Shown in pieces: positions 12,601 to 24,600 of a DNA stretch of 64,000 nucleotides (positions within the stretch are counted from its first letter, which is position 1; each line of letters starts with the position of its first letter). Origin of the DNA: Pisaster brevispinus (lineage: Eukaryota > Echinodermata > Asteroidea > Forcipulatida > Asteriidae); the NCBI GenBank assembly GCA_023634235.1, contig JAMKCF010000003.1:14044742-14108741 (forward strand), written 5' to 3'. Made by a program: the position numbers and the translations under genes. The notes beneath the pieces are model-generated. The model made no database searches. It was given only the letters and a program-made list of their open reading frames with translations, and had not been told where the DNA came from.

Positions 12601-15600
12601 TCAAAACTCAGCTTGGGCTTTGGTTACGGCTTGGGCTCTGTTATAAACTTTTGTGCTGTGTACATTTCAAACATCGTTTCCAAAAACAAGTGGAGCTCGG
12701 AGCGGGAGACATCCTAAGCCAAGGTTTGGAAAAAGCCCTAGGTCTACAGCTCAGGTTAGAGAGCACTAGTGTGTAAACCCAGAGGTCAAAGGTTCAAATA
12801 CGATTCTAGTCAATTCTGAATAATAACTTAAAATAAAATAATAAAATACATAATTTCATGTTGGCAGACAAACTCTAGACTAATTTGAAAGGTCTCAAAC
12901 AAAACATGGGAACACCTAATGATCAAGCCATGGAAATCACAGACTTTATAAAATAGTTCAACCAAAGATGGATGCAATATGAAATGAAAAAGCTGGCAAT
13001 AATGTTTGCACAACCACATGAATTCTTGAAGCATTGCATGAAGGTAACATGCCTAAAAAGCTAATGATCCAATACGACGTGCACAAACAACTTGTTCTTC
13101 ATCTCTTCATCTCTTCCTTGTTTCTTGAATTGTCATTTGAAATTGCTACAAAAAAGTAGTTATTTACAGCTTAAGGTGCATGGCATTCCAAAATTTAATA
13201 CAGGTCACTGCTAGGGTTAAAGGGGAGGGGGTAATTATATGTTTTAACCCCAGTCTGCCAGTGACAGACAGAGTACGTACATGCTCTACATGTATTTGAT
13301 GCATTTTATGCTAAGAATCTACATGTACATGTAGGTAGTGTACATGTAATCGCAAATCCAAATTTCAGACTAGTGTCTTCCTGTCATAAAAGTGCTATCC
13401 CTGATGTTACCTTTTCTCAGGGTCAGTCTCGCTGTCCTCTGAGCTTCCTCCTCCGCCATTCATGAGTTGATTCGGAGTCCATTTAATAGTCAGGTGCTCG
13501 GCGGTCTGATGCAGAGACAGGTAGCCAGGTATATGCTGGATATCTTCTTTCTGTAAAGCAAGGAGTAGAACAAACATTTGTTTTTGGGTCCAGGCAGTGA
13601 GTTTAATGGGAGACTTTGGGATGCTACAGTGCAGATGGCAGCAGGCATACATGTACCAGGGCTTGTTTTCACAAAGCGCTAAGATTTATCTTAAGATGAG
13701 TTGTCAGTATTACCATAGTGATTTGCATTGTGACATCACACTTTGCTCAGCAGTTAAGATTGATTCAAAGTTAAGATCGATCATAACTCTTTGTGAAATC
13801 GAGTCGAGGTCATTTTCCATTGTTTACACAGTTCTCAGCATGCACACATTTTCGAGAACAACAAAGCTACCTGGGCCAAGTTCGCACGGGGACCATTTGT
13901 CGACTAGAGGCAGATAATGCCTGGTACCCAACACATGTTTTTGAGCAGGAGTACCAATTAATTTCGACCACTAATTGGCAAATGGTCTTTATGTGAACTT
14001 GGCCCTAGTAAGTCTGATGCATAGAGCTATATGAATCGTCTCCCTCCTTGATTTTCGTATAAACCACCCGAAAGGTTGTTTTCCAGCAATAACTCTTGCA
14101 TCTCCCTATTATCATAATTATACAACTTTCATTTCAGGACCACCCAGCGGGGTTAACGAACTAAACGGACTCACCGGCTGAACCATGACGTTATTTTTCC
14201 CATACAGCAGAGTACTTCTAGAGTTTTGGTGGAGCGACTCGACGTAGTCTCTCGCTGACAGCGGCGTGCTTCGGTGGTCATCTGATGACCCCTGTCCGTG
14301 GGTACGCTTGACCTGAGCGGAAACAAATCAAATGCAGTCTGTCAGTTTCACTCCTGAAATAAGCATGATGTGAATGAGCACAAAAAAACTTTTAAAATGA
14401 CCCTTGCAAAGCATAAAACAGTTTTTTTATGTGTGTTTATTGAAAAACTAAAGGATGAGAGTGAATTTAATAATAGTAAACATTTGTAGTGCACCATGTC
14501 TGTCAAAAAACACATTCCTGGCTCAAAGAAAAAGAATTCTGCTAATGACAGCACTTAATAACCTTTTAGAGAACATTCATTTCTGTACGATCGTCACCAT
14601 ATGCCCAGACATGGTTTTATTAAGTTTTTTTTTTAACAGTTTCTTTCTTGTAAAAATGGTTGAAAAAATGTTTAAAAAAAAAAAGTGTTTTGTTTTATAA
14701 ACTCAGATAATATGTTAACATGGAAAACACTGAGAAAATGTCAGTTCAAGACATGACCTATACTTCGACCCTTTATGGTTGAGTGGATGTAGGTCAAATC
14801 TTGGGGTCATTTGTGGCCGCTATGGGCATTTTGGTACAAGCCGGTTCCAGCCGCTAGGTTAAAACCTAGGCCCAATTTCATAGAGCTGCTTAAGCAGAAA
14901 ATATAGCTTAACAATTGTCTGCTAAGCAGAAATGAGCAGGATACCAGTCACAAATTGTACATGTGACATGGTAGCTTGGTTGGTATCCTTATTCTGGTAA
15001 GCATAATTTTGTTGTGCTTCGCTACTTTTTGTGCTTAAGCAGCTCTATGAAATTAGGCCCAAGACTGCACAAGTGTGTTTTCAAGTTAGTTAAGAATCTA
15101 CACAGAGTGTCTGCTCGTCTGAGTTTCAGTGGAAGAGCATTCCAAAGAGATGGTCCAGCATGTGAAAAGGAGTGGTCTTCCAAAGTGTTTACTGAAATAA
15201 AATAAATGTACACACTTTCCCTTTAAGGTTACTGTTGCTCAGAAGCATGTTGTCCCACACATAAATGACACTAATCCATTCAGAAGGAGTGGGCGAGATC
15301 ATCCTACCTGTAGACCGGGTCTCTTGGGAGATGCTGGCGTATTGGAGCTGACGCCAGGGTTCATACTGTGGATCCTGTGTCTCTGCACTAGCTCATCGGC
15401 CGGCGGGTCAGTCCAGTAATGGTCGGCAGTCTTCATCTTGGAATAGTCGAGAGCACACGGCCCAACTGGTGGAAACAACAGAGACGGATTGCAAGTTGTA
15501 TTTTAATGGATGTTAATTTAAATCGCTGCAGTACCCGCTGCTTAGGATTCGAGCCCGCCTCTAGCCATCAGGCTAGCTCGGTGGTCCAGTGGTAAGACAT

Positions 15601-18600
15601 CTGCTCCAGCAATGCAAAGGTCGTGGGTTTGAATCCCACCCGAGTGATTGCCTGTGGTTTTTTTTCACAGAGCTAGGAAAAAAAGTACTGAGATTACAGT
15701 GCTTATTACACATCAGTGTAAGGGTAAAACCAAAATTAATTAAGTTGTGTTTTGTGAGATATTCCCCCGAAGCTCTTGTGCATTCAATAATGCACCTTCA
15801 AGCAAACTTGAATCTTCGGTTCTGATTGGTCGACCCATAGCAACAACAGGTGTAACAAATACCTGCATTGCACGGCCCAAATCACATCCTGTGATTTGCG
15901 CTGTTCTAACTTTGCATATTGCGCTATTTTTAAGCTATACCCAAAACATACAGCTCTTCCAACAAAGCCCATTGAAGATAAACTCGTTATAACACATGCG
16001 CTCATGGAATATGGAAAAATATATCTCTTCAGCGTCCCATATCCAACTCGACCTATGACCTTGTTGGATATGGGACACAGAAGCGCTATATTTTTCCATG
16101 ATCCATTCCAGCTTGTGTGACAACCAATAACAAAAACAAGTAAATACACGTGTAGCTGTTCAAACTGTACAGCAACCAAAGTGCTTTGAGTCAAAACATG
16201 GGTAATTTTACACTGACTGTTCCTGTCAGGGCTAGGCAGCTTTGCCTTCTTTACGAGCACCTCTAGTGTCATAGCGTTTTACACATTTTGGGGATTTAAA
16301 CACATTTTAAGCTACAAATTGGGGGGAGGGGGAACAAATTTTTGGGAGTCGGCAAAAATCTTTTTTAGGGGGGTATAAAAATGTTATGATTTCCAATTTG
16401 AATCAGACAAGTTGCATCTCCGGTAGTACTGAATCTGTGTATCAACCCCAGGCTAAACCTGGGGTGGGATTGTGGCAAATTATATTTGGGAGGCAGTACC
16501 AGTACATGCAGTAGGTGCTGTGAGAGTTTTCTACGAAATGCACTTACCGAGTAGCGAGGCAATTATGGGACCCTCTACTGGGTCGGCCATCAGGGCTTCC
16601 TTCTCATAGTACTTGCTGTAATAAAACAAATGGAATGTAATGCAATAAGCAGCCAATTGTGAAACATAATATGAGACGAAGAGAAATGACAGTTTGCAAT
16701 CACTCATAAAATACATTTTGAATGTAAATCATGTGCACTTCAGCTTTTGGGAGGAAAACCCCAAATATGAAAAAGAAGAAGAAGCAATCAGGAAGGGACT
16801 GAAAACACAACCCATGCAAGGCTCCAGTCTGGGATACAAATTTCATCAATATGTGTCTATTCTATGTTCGGAGTTCATTGAATAATGAGGTGTGTACATC
16901 ATAAATCAATAATTACACTGTTAAATCACTGAACATTTTGCTACAGTATAAAATGTACCAATGTTACAAGTAATCCTAGTTCAAGCAAGACCCAATTTCA
17001 TAGAGCTGATTATGCATACAACAGTGCTTAACAATTTCCTGTTAAGCAAAAATAAGCAGGATACCAGTTGCAAATGGTCCATAAAACATGGTAGTTCGGA
17101 TGGTAACCTTTTTCTGGTGAGCACAAGTGTTTTGCACTTAGCAAATTGTTGTGCTCAAAGGTAGGGTCATAGGTTGGTTGTTGTCAACATATTGCTGATT
17201 TATAGGCAAAATTATAAAGAAAAGTTACAATAAAAGTCACATGTGAAAGTGTCCAGGGCTTGAAATTATTACTGGACCACAGGCCCGAGGCCAGTGAATT
17301 TTAGTGTCGGGCCAGTAAACGCACAAGTACAAGTCCGGCGGTCTTGTGTTTTTTTTTTATAAAATACCTCACTGCATTTTTAATTTAAACTGATAAATAC
17401 AAATATCTTTCAATTCTGTTGAGTATTGAAGTTTTACCCATAAGAAAAATAAGTTAAACACTTATTCCAAAAACAGCTCAAATAAGAAACTGTGTAGATA
17501 GTGTTTTTCTCATTTTGATTCCGGTCTTTTAACACATTTTCTGGTCCATAAAAGTTTTGAGCTACAAGCCCTACAGTCTTGTGGATTGTTTCCCCAAATT
17601 TGAGCCCTGGTGTCTACTTGCTGAGACAACAGCGAAAAAAACGTTGCGGTATTTTCACACAAACGTTGAATCCATCCTTGTTTAGCGAGGCGACAGCGGA
17701 TACCAACCGCATCTCTGGCTGCAGCATTCAGGAACGGACACCAACCCTCAAAAATCTGAGAAAAGGGAATCATGCATAAACCGTTTCTCCGATTCAAATG
17801 TTTTAAGGTGAAAAGTTATCCAAACCATATTACTTCGAAGGGAATCCTTCATGTCCTTTCTCAAAATAGTTCACACTATCAACTGTCAACAGCTGCAGTG
17901 CTTCTCACTAAGTAAGTTTTTATGGTCATTAATTGTTTGAGTATGTACCAATCTAGGACCTTACATGTACCTTTAAGCAGTTCTATGAAATTCATGCCCT
18001 GATTAGATGTACAAACATGCAACGATACATCTGCTACTACAAATGCACCTATAGTGCAATACAGCACAAATGTAAATTGATATATATATATATATGTAAA
18101 TTGGCATGAATTATGTATTGATATGATCTATGTGTACATAATTTAGCTGCACATTCATAAACCTTACTGGCAGTTGTGTAACTAGACTTTTTCATTGGGG
18201 AACTGAATAATTTTTGGCTTTTGATACATATCAAATTCATTTGTGCAATTTTTTCGATCTCAATGTGGTGGTTGTGGTGGGGATTGGGTTTTGAGAGGGG
18301 GGGTTTGGGTGGCTCCCGCCCCTGTCCCCGCTGGTTGCGCTAAATGCTACCAGTGTACGTACATGTATACAGTGTACAGTGCATGACATATGCATCCCCA
18401 CCTACACGCATCCCCACCATCACAAAATAATAGCCCAAATAAAAAATCAAAAAAGAAAATCAATAACAACATGAATATAAACATACAATGTTCACATGTA
18501 AATGTAAGCGCACTATAAGTCTAGCATTTAAGAGGTGCTTCTGATTCCATAATCTCCTTGTAAAACAAACGTGTAATCACAACAGTTCGCATAATTATAA

Positions 18601-21600
18601 TAGCCTGGGACATAATCCGTTGGGATTTGTTTTCCTGAGGTTCTCCTAAGTACTCCAGCCTCTGCCAGAGCGAATACTAATGGCTTACAGCAATTCGACG
18701 TAAGTGCGCTCCTACTTTCGTCTCCCGTAAAGTCTTCCTTACGTGCCCATCTCGTAATGCAGCTCACTCTATTAATGCAGTTTGCAATCAACCCTTTCAA
18801 AGCTACATTACCTGTACCTCGGGGCTTGGAGATTTTTTTTTCTCCTTCTTTTTCTGTCCTTCTTTTCTTCAACTGAAAATGCTGCGAGCTAATTGCTACA
18901 AACAGTTTTTTTCTTTGATGGATTTTTGTCAATGGTTTTTGAGTGTTTGTGCGAGAAGGCAATGACTTATGCGTACAGTGTGTGCTGCATTTAACCTGTG
19001 AAGTTATAAGATACATGTACTTGGTGGCTTGTGAGCAAGAATTTCCTCTGGGGAAAACAGGTGTCATTATGAGCACAGACGCACCTTTTCATCAACACAA
19101 AGCGAGTTTGTACCGAATTTGTAGTAATTATCGATAAACAATGAATTTGTTTCAATCTGAATGTTCACAAGCAGCAAAGTCCATACCAGTACCAATCCAC
19201 CAAAGAAACATTTCCGTCTGAACTGTTGTCAAAGCCAAGAAATTACCATTTGAAGACGCCACTTTTCAATCTTGCTTATTTCGATTGCCACAATAAAAAT
19301 AATCCGAACCTGAACCTGTACAAATTCTGACAAAACATGAAGCGTCCCCTTCTTAAACGGTATCCCTAATTCTATAATTTTCACAACTTGGTTGAATGGC
19401 AGGTTGATTGAAAACGAGAGAATTGGAATGAGATATACAAAAGACACACAATTAACAGTCGTTTACTTGACACGCTTTATAAAAACGACCAATCAACCCT
19501 GTTTTGGTTCATGCAGGCCTTCATTTTAAAGGAGCGCGATCGCGCTCACGCTCCTCCGCGCTCCTTAAATTTTTTAAGGAGAGCAAAAAAAAGCGCTCCT
19601 TACAATTTCAACAAGAGCATTTTTTTCAAAACGCTAATTGTTGAAAAAAGTAAGCGGCTTGAGTCTCAGAGTTGGAGGTGGCAACATCTAAAGAACTCAC
19701 GCTTTTCTTTTTTGTTTCCCCTCGATTGTTGAAAATAAGCTAGCTGCTGCTTCGATGTTGTTAATTGAAAGTGGTAAACGAGCCCTATTCAAGTACATGT
19801 GTTTTGACTGTGTGTGCGTGCCCGCATGCCTGATGTTTACCGCAGCCGGTCACACAAACGGAACTGAGTGGGGCACGCGAGCGGGTCTTAGAATATCACA
19901 CAGGCGGCAAGAGCCCGGATTGCGGATTCACATTTACCTAAGCTGTGGCGGTGGGTGTTTGAGGAATTGCCTTTTATTTAGCGTGACGTCCGACAACCTA
20001 AGACTAGAGCAAGGGAAACAATCATATCGCGCACGACGCCGCGCTATGATCCACATTCCCCCACACATGATGGGTCGATGGAAGCAGCATCGGTAGGGTT
20101 CGAAATTAGCGGTCGCCAAATGCGAGTGAAAACAGCGGCGTGCGAGTCAAAACCCTTCCCTTAGTAGCCCGCCAGGCTAGTCAAAAAATTGTTCCTTTTC
20201 ACAATAAATGAGGGGTACAGTTGTAAAATCCCAAAGAGAGATTATTTTTAAGTTCATAAAATGGTTTAGCAAGTCTTGATATTTGCTAGATTTAATGTGA
20301 CCGCGATCGCGATCGTTCAATTCATAGTAAACACGCACGCACTTCCCTTAACCACATGGATGGTAGTGAGTAGCCAACGTTCGCCCGCACGCACACAACA
20401 CATGGTAGTATTATTGTTCAGTACAACAGCAAGTCCATCCTAACCAACATTCCGCACGCTGTGATTGGCCCGTCAATAAATTCATATTCATAAGGAAGCT
20501 TGGCTAGCCTCCAACTCCATACACGTTCACGAGTCGAGTAAAGAATTGCTGCACAACGCGGCGCACGCCCTTGGATTCTGTACTATACACAGCGTTGGGT
20601 TCAGGCTATTCAAGCATCGACAACTTTTGCCGATAGAGGGCGTTGCAGGGCAAAGTTCATTGAATTTTTTCTCAATGTGCGTCGTCGATCGATCGTTAAC
20701 ACGAAAATTTCATTGCAAAAGAAGTTCTATAAAACCGATTCTCAAATTACAAATCCATGAAAATGGTTGTTGATGAAAACAAGTACTATTTAGGGCAGAA
20801 TATAGGGGATAAGATCGTTAAAAAAAAAAAATTTGTAAAGTTTTTTTTTTTTTTTTTTGTGGACGCTCTGAAAATTGTGTGCATTTAATAATACACGTAG
20901 GCTAGTGGAAAAACTTGCGGGCAACCCAAAATTTAAGTTGTCTCTAGTGAAAAAAAAGTTAAGGGAATAGGCCTTTTGCATATTAAGTTTTGGAGCGTCT
21001 TATTCTTTAATTATAGACATTCTGAAAGTAGCCTTGGCCTGAAATTAAGCCTTAAAAAACACACAAATAAACCTGTGTCACAGGGTTAAATTTTCAACAA
21101 TATTTAGGCATTTTAAAATTTGCTATACAAAATTTATGGACTGCTATGCAATATTTTGAGATTGCTATGCAAAAAAAAAATTGCATAGCAGTTTTGCTAT
21201 GCAAAAATTTGGGACCAAATCGTTCCCTGTAATTGATATACGCGCTCGGGATTGGTGAAGTATTTTTTTAATAGATAAAAATGCCAAAGAGTTGGGCAAA
21301 TCACTCTCCTTAATTCATTGTTTTGATTTAAGGAGAGCGATTTTAAAATCGCTCTCCTTAATTCACCTTTTGATTTAAGGAGAGCGATGCACAGCTCTCC
21401 TCAGATTTATGAAAATGAAGGCCTGGTTCATTCCTTTTGGGGTAATTGTTCAAAGAATAGTAGAACGCCCTTCTTAGACTTCAGAAAAGAGCTGCAGCGG
21501 TAGTCTCCAATTAATTTCAACTATAAATCAACTTTCTGGGTGAAGACATTATTAAGCAATTATCTTGACAAACCTTAGAACAAAGGAGATGTTTTTATAT

Positions 21601-24600
21601 TTTGCCTGTCTAATGTTTAAATGTGTCCATGCCCTTGCTCCAAGTCGACTTTGTAATGACGTGCTATGATGCTATGCTATGATGCTATGTGCTACGATGG
21701 GCATGGTATGGTATTCATTCCAGTAATGCAGACTCTCTTTAATGCTGCTACCCCTAAACCAAATGTTGAATATTTTAAGAAGTCTTTTAAGTTTGCCGGC
21801 ACTCAAGTTTGGAATAATACTCCTCCTGCTTCTATTCAAAATTCCTCCTCCGCTAACAATTTTAAATGTTTATAGAAAAAAAACTGTATTTTAGGTAGTT
21901 GTCCTTTTTCATCTTTTTTGTTCTTGTTGTCTTTTGCCTTTTTTAAGTCTGTTATATTTGTTGGCCTACAGGAAATTGATGTAACACAGCTTGTGTTGAT
22001 CTGCTTATCCTGTATAAAGATTTTGAAATAAATAAATAAATAAATAAATAATAAGACCACATTGGTGTACTTTGCCTTGTACAATGAGAAAAGACAAATG
22101 GAAGTTGGTTGTAAATCACATTTCAGAGAATTTACAGACTGTCAGATGTTACAACAAATTGTGTCGTTTATTACAAACTATGGCAGTGTATGGTCTATTA
22201 CTTGACATTTGAAATAGGAAGTCTCATCCCCTTACGGTGATCCGTCCCACTGCCGCTTCCCACGTTGAATCGCAAATTTGGTTGTGATCCCTGGCAGTAC
22301 GGCAATTACAGGTTGAATGGCTTCTGACTAGCACCCCCGAAGAAAGAATAAGATATTTACAAAAAAGGGAGATCACCAACATAGGGCTAGATGGCTCAGT
22401 TGGTAGAGTGCTTGCAGGTTAATCCAGATGTCGCAGGTTCAAATCCAACTCTACGCAAATTTTCTTTGTTCGACCCAAAATTAGTTCAAATCTCCCCAGT
22501 CAGTTTGGTTTATTACTTAATAACAAATAAAGAAATATGTTGTGTTGTTTTTAGTCTCTGACCATGCTGACTAGTCTTGGGGTTGAATTCCCCTAGTTAG
22601 TAGGAAGACATAGAGTCAAACAATAGAGGGAACACTTGTTGTTACAAGATGAGTTCGCGTTCTAGTCAATATGGACCTTTATCATGTTGCGGTCATCTTA
22701 ATTTTCTTCCATTCAAATCAATGTAACCAAAACCGAGGCTGGAAGGAGAAATAGTCTGGTTCCTGTTTGTACAATGAATGTTGTTATTATATTTATTGCT
22801 CATATAAGGAACATACATGTAAATGACCAAGATGGCGGCAGCATGATAATGGTCTGTAATGTAGCTCTACGGTTTCTTTACTGACCTGCTCTCTTGATTG
22901 ATAAGCTCGATCATCTTGGAGAGTTCTTTCTCAAAGAGGGCCACCCGTATCCACAGATAGCGTTGCTGCAGGGTAGCCCGGATGCTTGTGTGGGGTTTGT
23001 TGGGACTGTCTCCATTTAAACTGTTGTTGCTGCTACTGATTTTCCTAATGCAAGAGGAGAGAAGTTGATTGAGAAAAATCACAACAAGAAACATGTAAAT
23101 ACATACAAATAAATAAATACTACAATATTACATTTTTAAAGGGGAGACCATTGGTTTCTGGGATGACAACTGACACATTCTCCCCCCTTTTTTTTGGGGG
23201 GGGGGGGAGGAGGGGTGTATGGAAGATGTTTATTCCAGTCTACTTAAACAAAAAACTCACATGAACCTGTGAAAATTGTGAGTACACACTGGTCCATAAA
23301 CATGCACATTTGTTTATTTCATCTCAGAGAGGGCATGGCTGTTAAGTCTACGAGAAACTTTCGAAGAGGCACCAAGGCCAAGACCAGGGCAACTCGATTC
23401 AGGGCCTTCATGGCCTCCGTGTAATTCCAGGCCTGCTAATAAAGTGTGTACTTTGAATATACATTTGAACATGTTCAGTGTACGTCTTATTTTGTCTATG
23501 CTCAAGTCGCTCATCACGCAGACAGCATGGCATTTTGCACAGCAGAACTTTTGTGCACAACTTTTGCATTCAGCCAATTCCTATTGCATATAAGATGGAC
23601 AATCAGACATGCTTGTATATTGTACATGTTAAGTATGATTGCTGACGCACATGTACATATTGTAGTTCCTTATTACACACTTCAGGGGTTTTTCATTTAT
23701 TTTTACATTTAGCATACATGTGAATTCATTCATCTTTTTTACAACACTGATCTAAGAGCATTACACGTACATAAATGCCCCATCTACACCTTTTGTACAT
23801 ACTGTAGATCAGCTTTTACAAAAGTGGTGTATCCTAAACTTTGGACCCTAGCAGCTGGGGTTTTCATATAAAGGTTGTTTCAATTTGTAATCAGCAGGCC
23901 TAAAATGTCATCTTTGAGAGGTCACTTCCATTGGAAAGTCTTAAAGTCTATGGGAAACTTTTGAAGGGACACCAAGGCCAAGACCAGGGGCAACAGAGGA
24001 CATGGCCTACATATAACTCCAGGCCTGCATCAGGCCATTACACTTTTCCCTTTGGTTGGTACTCTGTTTATAACAACTGTTTCTCTTTTCTGCGTTAAGC
24101 CACTAAATATGTACATTTGAAGAGTTAATGTTGTACAAATTGACATCAAGTGATCACTTCGTACAACTGTTTCAGGCCTTCGCTTCACGGAGGCGACAGA
24201 GGCAACTCGCCTGAATGCCCCTGGTCATTGCCTTGGTGCCCCTTGAAACCTTCTTCTCCTTCCAGTGGAGTGCAGTCATCACATACAAGTGAGCATAAAT
24301 CGCACTGTGTAATCGCACTGTGTAATCGCACATGGTGCATGGCGTGGCGAAGATAAACTCAACGTTGCAATACAAAATGTGCAAGTTACAAAAAATGAAA
24401 CATTTACAATTTCCTCATAGAGCTGCCCTTTACCAGTTTACAGAAGAGAAAACGCCCTGGTGCCCTTTCCCTTCAAGAACAAAGCACCAGGCATATTATT
24501 TGATAATTATAGATTATTCATGTGCCAATGCCTTCTGATCGTAATCATTTAACCATTATCATAATCATCGGTCTATGTTCATCCAACGCTGGCTGCAACC

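Larger units (their letters stand above)
1298..13410 (-). other. SGSM intron 9 (12.1 kb), repeat-filled
   Basis: This intron carries the MITE pair at 2219 and 6564, the 33-bp repeat and palindrome at 4640-5070, the 524-bp MITE at 8897, a tRNA-like fold-back at 9714-9995, gcttaagca-type elements at 10466-12085, the 23-bp minisatellite at 12173 and a tRNA-like element near 12735. The stretches 1298-2218, 2446-4250, 5070-6280 and 12840-13410 hold nothing I recognise beyond T-rich tracts and a short perfect hairpin at 3145. Confidence 0.8.
13551..14174 (-). other. SGSM intron 8 with two MITEs
   Basis: Intron of 624 nt. It holds the fold-back elements at 13658-13806 and 13868-14010 and nothing else recognised. 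Confidence 0.8.
14313..15307 (-). other. SGSM intron 7
   Basis: Intron of 995 nt. Bases 14313-14790 are AT-rich without recognised content. Then come a fragment of the 33-bp repeat family (about 14805-14840, inverted), the MITE at 14870 and a LINE remnant at 15061. Confidence 0.75.
15466..16547 (-). other. SGSM intron 6
   Basis: Intron of 1082 nt with the tRNA-derived repeat at 15572, the palindromic element at 15979 and a G/T-rich tract at 16318-16376. No gene seen. Confidence 0.75.
16616..22885 (-). other. SGSM intron 5 (6.3 kb)
   Basis: It contains the repeats at 16785, 16990 and 17255, a G-rich tract at 18279, an unexplained 182-codon ORF at 18528-19076, the hAT-like element at 19513, the LINE 3' end at 21575 and the tRNA-like composite at 22219. 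Bases 17610-18270, 19080-19500 and 22525-22885 show nothing I recognise except a (TA)n run at 18080. Confidence 0.75.

Noticed and set aside
15784..16272. 162-codon minus ORF
   Set aside because: It spans a palindromic element and has no domain; it is probably open by chance.
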